A DNA stretch of 64,000 nucleotides, taken from positions 434,001 to 498,000 of the forward strand of contig CP073341.1 in NCBI GenBank assembly GCA_018141785.1. The letters are read 5' to 3'. Origin of the DNA: Candidatus Paraprochloron terpiosi LD05. GTDB lineage: Bacteria; Cyanobacteriota; Cyanobacteriia; Cyanobacteriales; Prochloraceae. This document shows positions 47,328 through 55,402 of this stretch, one piece after another. A program made the translations under genes and the position numbers. Positions within the stretch are counted from its first letter, which is position 1. Each line of letters begins with the position of its first letter. The notes under the pieces were generated by a model. It was not told the origin of the DNA. It saw only the letters and a program-made list of their open reading frames with translations, and made no database searches.

Positions 47328-47822
47328 TTCAATCGAATACCGCAGTTTAAAAGCCTTGAGGCTCCACTTAGCAGCATTCCTGCTAGCGGGGAAGATTGGC
47401 CGGAGGGCTGACGACGTCTGGCTATCAAGGGTAAACCCTTAGGAGCGGCTAAACGCCAGTTTACATCAAAGCAGATAGAGAAAGCTTTCCCAGAAGTTCC
47501 CTGGAAAGTCAATAACCACGTGATGGTTAAAGGTGATGCCTCACCCTACAATGGGAACATTCCCTACTGGGTTGGTCGAAATTCCAAATTATATAATGGG
47601 CCAACTGCTGAAGCAATTAAGCGACAGAAAGGCATATGTCCGCATTGCAACCGTAAGTTCATGGAGATAGACGGTGCCGTGGAGTTGCACCACATTGACG
47701 GTAACCATAACAACTGGAAACGTAAGAATCTAGTTGCCCTCCATCGGGAATGTCATCAGGCGCAAGCGATATACCGCAAGCGCATTAAAGACGGACTCGT
47801 AAAACGCGCCGTAAAGGTGTAG
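47328..47822 (+). pseudogene. Internally deleted RT-HNH gene of the inner intron
   Basis: Codes TSIEYRSLKALRLHLAAFLL and GKIGRRADDVW, then loses almost all RT and domain X sequence and resumes with KRQFTSKQIEKAFPEVPWKV, NNHVMVKGDASPYNG and a complete HNH domain (CPHCNRKFMEIDGAVELHHI, NLVALHRECHQ). The RT-to-HNH junction is here uninterrupted and in one frame, the reference for the P1-split copies. The HNH part is open from GTG 47520. Confidence 0.82.
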
Positions 47823-47906
47823 AAGCACCTGAGCTGTATGAGGTGAAAGTCTCACGTACAGTTCGTAGGAGAGGGGCGGGGTGGTAACATCCCCCTCGAC
47901 TCTAAT

Positions 47907-48330
47907 ATACCTGCGGGCGCGAGAAATAAGCCTGAGGGCTGACGATGTCTGGAAGGATTTGCCGTGGAAGCAATTCCGTGGGCAGGTCTTTCGGTTACAG
48001 CGGTGCATCTTCAAAGCGCATGCATAACAATCACAAAGCTAAGGTCAAACGCTTACAACGGCTTCTGTTACAGAGTCGTGCAGCCCAGAGCTAGGGCCTA
48101 CCGCTGAAGCCATAAGGCGACAGAAGGGAAAATGTGCTCATTGCAACCGATTGTTCATGGAGATAGATGGTCGTGTGGAGTTGCACCACCGAGATGGGAA
48201 CCATAACAACTCGAAGAAGAAAAACCTAGTTGCTCTCCACCGATACTGCCACCAATTGCAGAAGGGACGCTAAGGGCGGCACCTTCGGTGTCACAATCCG
48301 CGCATAGTGGAAGGTATCGTTAAAGCGCGC
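47907..48330 (+). pseudogene. RT and HNH fragments of the outer intron
   Basis: 47907-48095 encodes RADDVWKDLPWKQFRGQVFR and LQRCIFKA then, after frame damage, KRLQRLLLQSRAAQ, N-terminal RT sequence. It jumps to PTAEAIRRQKGKCAHCNRLF and VELHHRDGNHNNSKKKNLVA of the HNH domain, so the RT core is deleted. A P2 element interrupts the HNH end at 48266. Confidence 0.75.
48266..48292. repeat. P2 palindromic element, copy 2
   Basis: GACGCTAAGGGCGG followed by CACCTTCGGTGTC, at the end of the outer intron's HNH fragment. Confidence 0.75.
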
Positions 48331-48356
48331 CTCCCATTGGCATAGAAGCACCTGAG

Positions 48357-48427
48357 CCCCCGGCATTGATTAATGGCGGGGGGGAAACCCGCACGTCCGG
48401 GACGCCAAAGGCGGCACCTTCGGTGTC
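48357..48427. repeat. P1 and P2 inserted in domain V of the outer intron
   Basis: P1 at 48357-48382 follows GAG of domain V; P2 (GACGCCAAAGGCGG, CACCTTCGGTGTC) at 48401-48427 replaces TTC in CGGTTCG on the 3' strand of domain V. Exactly the same arrangement is found at 52127-52197. Confidence 0.85.
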
Positions 48428-48870
48428 GTAGGAGAGGGGCGAGCTGCGTGGCAGCTCCCTCGACTCTAATCATTCAAATTATCCGTGAAGCCATAAAACA
48501 CAAGGCTTCTATCGCCATTGAAGATTTGACAGGTATAAGGGAAAGGCTTAACGCACAGCCTCGGTCAAAAACCGAAAGAAGGCGCTCTAATTCGTGGGCC
48601 TTCTACCAACTCAGGCTATTTCTGGAATATAAAAGCATCCGGGAAGGGGTGAAGCTGTTGGCTGTACCTCCTGCATATACCAGCCAAACTTGCCACAAAT
48701 GCCTCTCTATCCATCCAATAAAAGGGAAATCCTATAGGAATGGCAAGAGGTTCGTTTGTGGGCATTGTGGGAATAAATGTGATGCGGATTTGAATGGGGC
48801 TCGAATAATTCGATTGTGGGGTTGCATTGTAAACCAGCCCAGAGGCTCGGTAGGATTGGCTTGCCAACTC

Positions 48871-49134
48871 CCGCCAGGGCTACTGAAAGCCCACCCCCGC
48901 CATCAATCGATGCCGGGGGCAAGCGAGTGCGTGGGTAGTTTACCTCAATACTCTGATAGACTATATTTAACAATTTTGGTTAGAGGTTTTCTTGACATCC
49001 TCCCCTCCCTCAGCGTAGCGGGGAGGGGATTCCTAAGCATCGCTACTTAGGTTTCTGTTTCATTCCCTTCCGGGACTTTCGCAGCTGCCCTTTAGAGCTT
49101 TGTCTATCAGGTCTTACGCTCGCTCCTCATCTTA
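48871..49134. other. IS605-type end sequences between the two tnpB copies
   Basis: Holds a P1 copy (48894-48919) and, at about 48990-49035, TTGACATCCTCCCCTCCCT followed by CGGGGAGGGGATTCC, the typical sub-terminal hairpin of IS200/IS605 ends. The boundary between the two elements cannot be placed exactly. No other gene. Confidence 0.6.
48894..48919. repeat. P1 palindromic element, copy 7
   Basis: C5, GCCATCAATCGATGCC, G5; reverse orientation of the core. At the 3' end of the first tnpB. Confidence 0.85.
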
Positions 49135-49140
49135 TTAACT

Positions 49141-49162
49141 TTTCGGGCGTGCGCGCCCGAAA
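49141..49162. repeat. P5 palindromic element, copy 1
   Basis: TTTCGGGCG, TGCG, CGCCCGAAA, at the 3' end of the second tnpB. Confidence 0.75.
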
Positions 49163-49472
49163 ATCATTCTGACACGGATGAGCAAGGCCGCCAAAATATT
49201 CTTAGCTGCATTTATATCTCTCACGTGGGCAGTACTGCATTTCGGGCATTCCCATTCTCTGATATTCAGTGGCAGCTTATCTATTACGAAACCACAACTT
49301 CCACACCTCTTGCTGGATGGAAAGAAACGGTCAATTTTGATTAACTCCCGTCCGTACCACTCGCTCTTGTACTCAAGTTGCCGAACGAGTTCCCCCCAGC
49401 CTGCATCGCTAATGCTACGGGCTAAGGAGCGGTTTTTTACCATGTTTCTAACTGCCAAATCTTCTATGGCGG

Positions 49473-49508
49473 TCTGCGCGATAGCGCAGATCCGGTGCGG
49501 AGCACCGG
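49473..49508. repeat. P6 double hairpin in tnpB
   Basis: TCTGCGCGATAGCGCAGA next to CCGGTGCGGAGCACCGG. It separates the two conserved parts of the second tnpB and shifts the frame. Confidence 0.7.
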
Positions 49509-49932
49509 GTCGCTTGGTTTTCACGAATCAGCCTGGTAGTTAGCTTTTGAAGGAAGTCTTTCCTGGCATCTGCAATCTTTGCGTGTGCCTTCGCTACTTT
49601 GAGTCTGGCCCTCCACCTATTATTTGACCCCAATTTCTTCCTGGACAAACTCTTTTGGGCGGCTTTGAGCCTTTTGAATTTCTGGTTAAAATGGCGTGGA
49701 TTAGCAATTTTCTCTCCATTGCTAGTAGTAACCAAAGTACTCAAACCCATATCTAGCCCCACCTTGTTTTGACTGGGAGGCAAGGGCACAACGGTAGGGT
49801 CATCTACCAGAAGAGTTACAATTGCGAAGCAACCGCCCTTGGCATCCCATCGGTTAGATGGCTCTAATTTCACCGTAACGGTGGATGGAGTACACCCCTG
49901 GGGGATAGGACGGCTCCACACAATTTTATTGA

Positions 49933-49984
49933 CCTTTCGGGCGTGCGCGCCCGAAAGGCTTTCCAGGCGCGCACGCCTGGAAAG
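49933..49984. repeat. P5 palindromic elements, copies 2 and 3, adjacent
   Basis: 49933-49958 is CCTTTCGGGCG, TGCG, CGCCCGAAAGG; 49959-49984 is CTTTCCAGGCG, CGCA, CGCCTGGAAAG. The cores are reverse complements and the outer arms differ in a complementary way (CGGG/CCCG against CCAG/CTGG). Confidence 0.8.
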
Positions 49985-50550
49985 TTAACTCAATTGAGCG
50001 GATTTTTGGTCTTAGCCAATTTGAGTTGCCTGTTTGCCCATTTGAAGGCAGAACGGGTAAACTCTGCACTCCCACCATTGCTTTTCTTTTTAAACCTGGG
50101 ATACCGACTACGGTTTGCCCAAAAGTTAGCAAATGCAGTCTGTAGATGCCTCAGAGTCTGCTGGAGAGGAACGCTACTCACCTCGTTTAAAAAGCTCAAC
50201 ACAAGATTGTTTTTTCCATTAAGTCAACATAGAGGATATTTGGGTGTAACCTATCCGCTCCTTCCTTTCATACCACCCCTCAGTTCTGGCTGCCAGCGCT
50301 TTGTTGTATACCAATCGGGTACAGCCCAAGGTGCGGCGTAAGAGTTGCTCTTGCTCTGCATCCGGGTAGAATCTGTACCGATAGGCGCGTTGTACCATCT
50401 CTTTAGGGTGTTTTGAAGTACTTTTACATATTAGCGCGTATTTTGTGAGAAGTCAAGGGGAAGTTTAAAATAATGGCGCGCTATCCCTCCCCACCCCGTA
50501 AAACGCTTTCATATCGCGTTTTACTGAGGGTGGGGTCTCCCGCGCATTTG

Positions 50551-51136
50551 ATGAACAAAACTATTGTAGCAACCTTAGTAGCAGCGGGTCAATTATTACT
50601 GACACAATCTGCTCAAGCTGTTACCTTCAACTTCAGTTGGCAAAGCGATGCTCCCGGGTTAACTCTTTTTGAAGGAGGCCCGGCTCATATAGCGACAGGA
50701 ACGTTGGATATAAACGTGGGGCCAGGGGAACCTTTTACTGTAGGTAATGTTTCTAACGTAAATATAACTCTGACAGATGGAACTCACACTTTAAACCTAG
50801 ACGATTCTTACTTACAGTCATTTAGTGGAACGACTAATGAAAACCTAACTAGGGCTAATAAAACTTTTTTAAGTTGTATTATGTTTACCTTTAAGTCAAT
50901 AATAGTAGTATTTTTAAGCTTTTGAAATTTGTTGTGCTCTAAGTGTTAATAATGCTAATGTAAGCATACGAATAGATTATCATAGTGTTGCTAATAAATT
51001 CAACATAATTGCAAGCCAAGAAGACACACGAAACTCTTTCCAAGTAACACGAGTACCCTTTGACATACCCAACTACCTACCCATAGGTTTCTTAGGTGTA
51101 GTGGTAGGGTCAAACCAATGGAAAAGACACAAATGG
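50551..51136 (+). pseudogene. Exported PEP-CTERM-like protein, interrupted
   Basis: Starts MNKTIVATLVAAGQLLLTQS with signal peptide ending SAQA, then TFNFSWQSDAPGLTLFEGG and a beta-rich segment DINVGPGEPFTVGNVSNVNI. The frame is lost near 50845; a later frame at about 50960-51130 reads NIIASQEDTRNSFQVTRVPF, DIPNYLPIGFLGVVVGSNQW, KRHKW, a PEP-CTERM-like sorting tail (short motif, hydrophobic helix, basic end). About 100 AT-rich bases between them look like an insertion. Truncated further by the intron relic at 51137. Confidence 0.6.
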
Positions 51137-51695
51137 CACTCTCATAAGGGGTATCCGTTACGCAGATGACGCGGTCTTTATCATCAAACCTGGTGCCGAC
51201 ACCAAGCGGCTCAGAGAAGATATCGACAGATTCCTGGAGACCAGGGGGCTACGAATTAACGAAGCTAAGACTAAGGTGAGTAAAGCTACGGATGGATTTG
51301 ACTTCCTAGGGTGGCGCTTTCGGGTGAATTCCCGTGGAGTATTCAAATCCACACCGAGTTCCAAAAATTATGCGAACATAAAGGCCAAGATTAAAGCTAC
51401 CTGGAAAAGTGGTGCAACCACGGAAGCTCGTCTGAAGAAGATTGAGTCACAGGTTCGTGGCTGGAGGCAATATCACTCACGCTGCGATACTCGTTCAGCA
51501 TTCACTATGATCAGTCCATTACTGGGTCTGGCGTAAGTTGAGGGCTGAAAAGCGCAGGATGGCTCAGAAAGAAGCTGAGAGGGCACGACGGACGGCCACT
51601 AAAGGCAAAGTGCCGATTAAAGAGGCTGCAAAGCGCCAGCTCACATCAGAGCAGGTACGGAAAGCCTTCCCGGCAATTCCCTGGAAAGTCAATAG
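51137..51695 (+). pseudogene. RT/maturase C-terminal fragment
   Basis: Codes IRYADDAVFI, RGLRINEAKTKVSKATDGFD, FLGWRFRVNSRG and domain X QVRGWRQYHSRCD, then is damaged near 51520 (where SAFTMISPLLGLA replaces the usual HSLW..DNWVWRKL) and resumes AEKRRMAQKEAERARRTATK to IPWKVNS before P1. No 5' half. Confidence 0.8.
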
Positions 51696-51721
51696 CCCCC
51701 GGCATTGATTAATGGCGGGGG
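51696..51721. repeat. P1 palindromic element, copy 8 (splits RT from HNH)
   Basis: C5, GGCATTGATTAATGGC, G5, between WKVNS and VKGDASPY. Identical place and frame to copy 2 in the folC intron: supplies the TGA stop and the ATG start. Confidence 0.9.
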
Positions 51722-52125
51722 TTAAAGGTGATGCCTCACCCTACGATGGGAATCTAACCTATTGGGTTGGCCGGAATTCCAAACCTCGCGCCAAGGCTAA
51801 GGGGCGCAAAGGAACGCAATTACACCCCAACTGCCCGATAGCACCGTCTCCTCCCCATCCTTCGCGGACTTTGCGTCTTTGCGTGACGCCGCCAACCGCT
51901 GAAGCTATTGAGCGTCAGAAGGGCAAATGTCCGCATTGCAACCGACTGTTTATGGAGAGAGATGGGGCTGTGGAGTTGCACCACATTGACGGCAACCATC
52001 ACAACTCGAAGAAGAAAAACCTAGTTGCTCTACATCGGGACTGCCACCAAGCGCAAGCGGTGCATCGCAAGCGCATAAATAATGGTCTCGTAAAGCGCGC
52101 CTCCCATTGGCATAGAAGCACCTGA
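51712..52125 (+). CDS. Intron HNH endonuclease ORF with an in-frame P4 insert
   Basis: 137 residues. Starts MAGVKGDASPYDGNLTYWVG inside P1, then after RNSK has about 35 residues encoded by P4 (RAKAKGRKGTQLHPNCPIAP...), then PPTAEAIERQKGKCPHCNRL and the HNH core VELHHIDGNHHNSKKKNLVA. The insert lies before the zinc-binding core, so the fold could survive. Expression is uncertain because the intron is truncated. Confidence 0.7.
   Translation: MAGVKGDASPYDGNLTYWVGRNSKPRAKAKGRKGTQLHPNCPIAPSPPHPSRTLRLCVTPPTAEAIERQKGKCPHCNRLFMERDGAVELHHIDGNHHNSKKKNLVALHRDCHQAQAVHRKRINNGLVKRASHWHRST
51785..51887. repeat. P4 in-frame insertion element, copy 2 (in HNH ORF)
   Basis: Starts CTCGCGCCAAGGC and ends CTTTGCGTCTTTGCGTGAC, after the same target TTCCAAAC as copy 1. 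Here it replaces TTATATAATGGG of related introns (protein LYNG) and no clean duplication is seen. Reading frame kept. Confidence 0.8.
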
Positions 52126-52126
52126 G

Positions 52127-52197
52127 CCCCCGGCATTGATTAATGGCGGGGGGGAAACTTGCACGTCCGGGACGCCAAAGGCGGCACCTTCGGTGTC
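52127..52197. repeat. P1 and P2 inserted in domain V of the truncated intron
   Basis: P1 at 52127-52152 and P2 at 52171-52197, same positions in domain V and nearly the same sequence as at 48357-48427. Confidence 0.85.
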
Positions 52198-52239
52198 GTA
52201 GGAGAGGGTCGGGATGGTAACATCCCACTCGACTCTAAT

Positions 52240-52464
52240 TGACCAGGGGGCATCAGGAAGGGCACAAGCAGGCGATGGAAGAAATTGCCCGGAAACTGCT
52301 CCGTCAGGGCGCGCCCCCCTAAAACAAATCACTGCCCTGACAGGACTTAATCGTGCAGAATTGCAACGTTTAAGCAATTTAAATGAAAAATAATTGGTAA
52401 CTCCCTCCAAAATCTTCTCCCACTCATAAAGCTCCATCTGTACTCATCTGTGGTTCAACAAATT
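52240..52464 (+). pseudogene. Duplicated 3' end of the DUF2887 gene
   Basis: From about 52250 the sequence repeats 53177-53410 nearly base for base (EGHKQAMEEIARKLLRQG and the downstream non-coding part). A 2-base insertion in GGGCGCGCCCCCCT shifts its frame. It is the remnant of a tandem copy cut by the intron. Confidence 0.85.
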
Positions 52465-52480
52465 CTACCTTCATCATCTT

Positions 52481-53317
52481 GTGAAAACCGATAGCATTTG
52501 GTATCACTTATTTCTAAACTTCCCCAGTATCTTCTTTGAGTTAGCAGGTAAACCTACTTCCCTAGCTGATTCTTACAGCTTCAGTTCCGTGGAAATCAAG
52601 GAATTAGCCTTTCGTCTGGATGGGGTGTTCTTACCGAAAACAGCACAACAGGACTTACCGATTTGTTTCTGTGAAGTGCAATTCCAGGAAGATGACCATT
52701 TTTATTCCCGCTTGTTGACGGAAATCTTTATTTACCTCCGTCAGAAACAGCCACCCAATGATTGGCTCGCCACCGTGCTGTATCCCAACCGCAGCATGGA
52801 AAGCTCACCTCCTGAGTGGTACCGGGAATTTTTTGCCAGTGGACGTATCCAGCGAATTTACCTGGATGAATTAACTGCCAAGACAGAACCTACCATGGGA
52901 ATTGGAACTGCACAATTGATTGTTGGTAGTGAAAAGGGAGCGGGGAACTTAGCTAGAAAGCTCATTGCACAAGCACGAGCTAATATTGTTAATCCCGTTT
53001 CCCAGCAAGAGTTTGTAGAATTGATAGAAACGATTCTGGTATATAAGTTACCCAAGAAAAGTAGAGAGGAAATCGAAGCTATGTTAGGTTTGAGCGAACT
53101 TAGGCAAACCAAGGTTTATCAGGAAGCTAAATTAGAAGGGCGTCAAGAAGGACTTCAAGAAGGACTTCAAGAGGGGCGTCAGGAAGGGCACAAGCAGGCG
53201 ATGGAAGAAATTGCCCGGAAACTGCTCCGTCAGGGCGCCCCCCTAAAACAAATCACTGCCCTGACAGGACTTAATCGTGCAGAATTGCAACGTTTAAGCA
53301 ATTTAAATGAAAAATAA
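52481..53317 (+). CDS. DUF2887 / Rpn-family putative nuclease
   Basis: PD-(D/E)XK-type family (recombination-promoting nuclease/putative transposase) common in cyanobacteria. 278 residues from GTG at 52481. It begins KTDSIWYHLFLNFPSIFFEL, has ELAFRLDGVFLPKTAQQ and PICFCEVQFQEDDHFYSRLL (nuclease acidic core) and FIYLRQKQPPNDWLATVLYP. The C-terminus contains short tandem QEGLQEGLQEGRQEGHKQ repeats and a small helix-turn-helix-like end LKQITALTGLNRAELQRLS. Actual function uncertain. Confidence 0.88.
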   Translation: MKTDSIWYHLFLNFPSIFFELAGKPTSLADSYSFSSVEIKELAFRLDGVFLPKTAQQDLPICFCEVQFQEDDHFYSRLLTEIFIYLRQKQPPNDWLATVLYPNRSMESSPPEWYREFFASGRIQRIYLDELTAKTEPTMGIGTAQLIVGSEKGAGNLARKLIAQARANIVNPVSQQEFVELIETILVYKLPKKSREEIEAMLGLSELRQTKVYQEAKLEGRQEGLQEGLQEGRQEGHKQAMEEIARKLLRQGAPLKQITALTGLNRAELQRLSNLNEK

Positions 53318-53362
53318 TTGGTAACTCCCTCCAAAATCTTCTCCCACTCATAAAACTCCATC

Positions 53363-53404
53363 TGTACTCATCTGCGTTCATCCGCGTCCATCTGCGGTTC
53401 AACA
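53363..53404. repeat. ATCTGCGTTC-type iterated repeat
   Basis: CTCATCTGCGTTCATCCGCG then TCCATCTGCGGTTCAAC. A shorter version (CTCATCTGTGGTTCAAC) lies at the matching place in the duplicate, 52441-52459. Confidence 0.7.
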
Positions 53405-53470
53405 AATCCGACAATCTGTTGGGTTTCGTTGCCTCAACCCAACCTACAATTGGGTAATGAGAAACTTTGC

Positions 53471-55339
53471 CTACGGTTTAACCACCCCAGAATGACCTTC
53501 AATATCTTCCACAGGCACAAATTGACCCCCTAAATGTCGTCCCAAGAACTCTTCTGCTATAGCGTAAAAATGGAGTCGATTTTCGGGACGGGCAAAACCA
53601 TGTCCCTCGTCAGTATAGAGAGCATATTCTACTGGTTTCCCTGCTTTTTCCATAGCGGCGACAATTTGTTCGCTCTCTGCTTGCTTCACCCGTGGATCGT
53701 TAGCACCCTGTCCGATTAAAAGGGGTTTTTTAATTTTATCCACAAAAAAGAGGGGCGATCGCTCTTTCAAGAACTCTGGTTCTGTCTCCAAGTTCCCCAC
53801 TCGATGTTGAAACTGAGCCATTAAAGGCTTCCAATAGGGAGGAATACTCTCCATTAAGGTTATCAGATTACTTGGTCCCACAATATCCACACCGCAAGCA
53901 AAGGTATCTGGGGTAAAAGTCAAACCTGCGAGAGTCGCATAACCCCCATAGGAACCTCCCATAATAGCAATCTTCTGCGGATCCCCTATTCCTTGTTCCA
54001 CTAACCAATTTACTCCGTCGATTAAATCGTCGTGCATTGCTGCTCCCCACTGACGATTTCCTGCATTGAGAAAGGCTTTCCCATAGCCTGTAGAACCCCG
54101 GAAGTTCACCTGTAAGACGCCATAACCCCGGTTAGCTAACCACTGCACCATGGGATTATAACCCCAGGTATCCCGCGCCCAGGGACCCCCGTGAACTAAG
54201 AGAACGCAGGGTAAGTGTTTTTCTTCTCCCTGGGGTAGGGTGAGGTAACCATGAATAGTTAAACCGTCTCGTGCTTCATAGGTGATGGGTTTCATGGGTA
54301 CCAGGGGTAAATCTTCCAATTCCGGTTTGTTGCTAAATAATAGGGTGGCAGATTTAGACTCCCGGTGGTATAAGTAGTAGTATACGGGACCATCATCTGT
54401 GAGGTAAGCTACAATCCACTTTTGGTTATCTAAGTCCCGACTGACGACGGAATATTCCCCAACACGAACCTTCCCTAGAGTAACAAAATCTTCGGCAATG
54501 GCTTCATCTAATATCTGCCATTCTACTTTATCCTTATAAAAGGCAACCGCTTCAATCCTTCTTGCGGTAGGATGGAAGAGAGTACCACTCACATCATATT
54601 CTTCGTCCGCAGCAATAATTTTTTCTTCTCTGGTGGTTAAATCCAATGCTAGTAATCGTTGGGTATTAGCATCATGAGAACCGATAATGTAGAGGGTATT
54701 GTCATCAGTACCAAAACCTACTGCTCCTCTTTCATCCTCCGGTCCCCAGTGACGCAAGATTTCCCATTGAGCGTCTACCTTTTCCCTATATAATAGGTCA
54801 GAACCGCCATCGGGTGTGGCTGCGGAAGCTACCAGAATCTCGAATTTACTATTAGCAGTCCAATCTACAATATTACCGGGGTTTTCTGTCTCGAATTCTA
54901 CGGCACCATTTTGGAGGTTAATGCGGTAGACATCGAATTTTTGCCTGTCATGGAGGTTCAGCCCTACCAATATGGTATCAGGAAATTGGTGGTCTAAATC
55001 AATAACTTGGGCTTTTACCCCTTGAAAGGGAGTTAAATCTCTGACAATTGAGGTTTGGATATTGACGGAGTAAAGGTGAAAGTTTTCATCCCCGTCTGCG
55101 TCTTGGAGATAAATCAATTGTTGGGTATTATAAGTCCAGAAATAGGCTCTTATCCCACGTTTTTTGTCTGCTGTCAACTGTTTGGGAGTATCATCAGTCC
55201 CCAAAGTTTGTAACCAAACTTGCAGGACGTTTTTCTCGTCGGGAGCGATATAGGCGAGATATTTCCCATCTCTGGAGATTTTGGGACTGGTGCGGGATGG
55301 GTTATCGAAGAGGGTTTTTCTGGGTATTAGGGTTGTCAT
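53471..55339 (-). CDS. S9-family prolyl oligopeptidase-like peptidase
   Basis: 622 residues, cytosolic (no signal peptide). N-terminal beta-propeller (repeats such as SPKISRDGKYLAYIAPDEK and KRGIRAYFWTYNTQQLIYLQ) and C-terminal alpha/beta-hydrolase with LPCVLLVHGGPWARDTWGYN, nucleophile IMGGSYGGYATLAGL, aspartate in GANDPRVKQAESEQ and histidine in DEGHGFARPENRLHF. Acylaminoacyl-peptidase or dipeptidyl-peptidase type; exact specificity unknown. Complete. Confidence 0.93.
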   Translation of the reverse strand: MTTLIPRKTLFDNPSRTSPKISRDGKYLAYIAPDEKNVLQVWLQTLGTDDTPKQLTADKKRGIRAYFWTYNTQQLIYLQDADGDENFHLYSVNIQTSIVRDLTPFQGVKAQVIDLDHQFPDTILVGLNLHDRQKFDVYRINLQNGAVEFETENPGNIVDWTANSKFEILVASAATPDGGSDLLYREKVDAQWEILRHWGPEDERGAVGFGTDDNTLYIIGSHDANTQRLLALDLTTREEKIIAADEEYDVSGTLFHPTARRIEAVAFYKDKVEWQILDEAIAEDFVTLGKVRVGEYSVVSRDLDNQKWIVAYLTDDGPVYYYLYHRESKSATLLFSNKPELEDLPLVPMKPITYEARDGLTIHGYLTLPQGEEKHLPCVLLVHGGPWARDTWGYNPMVQWLANRGYGVLQVNFRGSTGYGKAFLNAGNRQWGAAMHDDLIDGVNWLVEQGIGDPQKIAIMGGSYGGYATLAGLTFTPDTFACGVDIVGPSNLITLMESIPPYWKPLMAQFQHRVGNLETEPEFLKERSPLFFVDKIKKPLLIGQGANDPRVKQAESEQIVAAMEKAGKPVEYALYTDEGHGFARPENRLHFYAIAEEFLGRHLGGQFVPVEDIEGHSGVVKP

Positions 55340-55402
55340 TTCGAACCGCAGATGAACGCAGATAAACGCAGATGGAGAGAGATTATTCTCTGGCTCTGCT
55401 TT

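Larger units (their letters stand above)
46568..47906 (+). mobile_element. Inner group II intron nested in the outer intron's RT gene
   Basis: Starts GTGCGGCTCGTTTCTTGTG at 46568 and ends CTCGACTCTAAT at 47906. Flanks CACCTAGCAGT and ATACCTGCGGGCGCG join into the N-terminal coding part of the outer RT gene. Domain V and VI are present at 47825-47906 (GAGCTGTATGAGGTG...). Its own RT gene has a large internal deletion: N-terminal coding to about 47430, then directly the C-terminal end and HNH. Confidence 0.85.
45656..48470 (+). mobile_element. Outer group II intron, degenerate, inside tnpB
   Basis: Begins GTGCGGCTCGATCAAGCGCG at 45656 and ends CTCGACTCTAAT at 48470; removal joins NHNV-S-IQIIREAI in the tnpB frame. 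Its RT gene starts near 46510 (SIEYRSLRDLRLHLA) and is cut at 46567 by an inner intron, resuming at 47907 and surviving as RT and HNH fragments to 48330. Domain V carries a P1 and a P2 insertion. Confidence 0.85.
44771..48870 (+). pseudogene. tnpB: IS200/IS605-type tnpB, first copy, interrupted by intron and palindromes
   Basis: TnpB is the RNA-guided nuclease of IS605-type elements. Pieces: 44771-45000 (MEQILTVCIGLETTDEQYRA), a frame change near 44990, 45000-45145, a P1 insertion at 45151-45176 with stop, 45190-45655 (VIGVDFGRRDIAVTSTG, RuvC-I aspartate) containing an in-frame P4, then a composite group II intron 45656-48470, and 48471-48830 (SIAIEDLTGIRERLN, the zinc finger CHKCLSIHP...CGHCGNKCDADLNGA). 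No tnpA. Non-functional even after splicing because of the frameshift and P1 stop. Confidence 0.88.
49135..50398 (-). pseudogene. tnpB: IS200/IS605-type tnpB, second copy, broken by palindromes
   Basis: Minus strand. N-terminus at 50398 (MVQRAYRYRFYPDAEQEQLL, RRTLGCTRLVYNKALAART), a TAA and frame change near 50215, then SVPLQQTLRHLQTAFANFWA, a double P5 insertion at 49933-49984, KVGLDMGLSTLVTTSNGEK (RuvC-I), a P6 insertion at 49473-49508 between LIRENQ and AIEDLAVRN, the zinc finger CGSCGFVIDKL...CPKCSTAHVRDINAAKN, and a P5 at the very end. Only distantly like the first copy. Not functional. Confidence 0.87.
51137..52239 (+). mobile_element. 5'-truncated group II intron relic
   Basis: Starts in the middle of an RT gene (LIRGIRYADDAVFIIKPGAD) at about 51137 with no intron 5' part, continues through domain X, a P1, a HNH gene with P4, and domain V/VI disrupted by P1 and P2, ending CTCGACTCTAAT at 52239. 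The 3' flank is a duplicated piece of the DUF2887 gene. Confidence 0.85.

Noticed and set aside
44403..52239. CRISPR array
   Set aside because: The repeats are palindromes of several families at irregular distances inside genes and introns, with no regular spacers and no cas genes.
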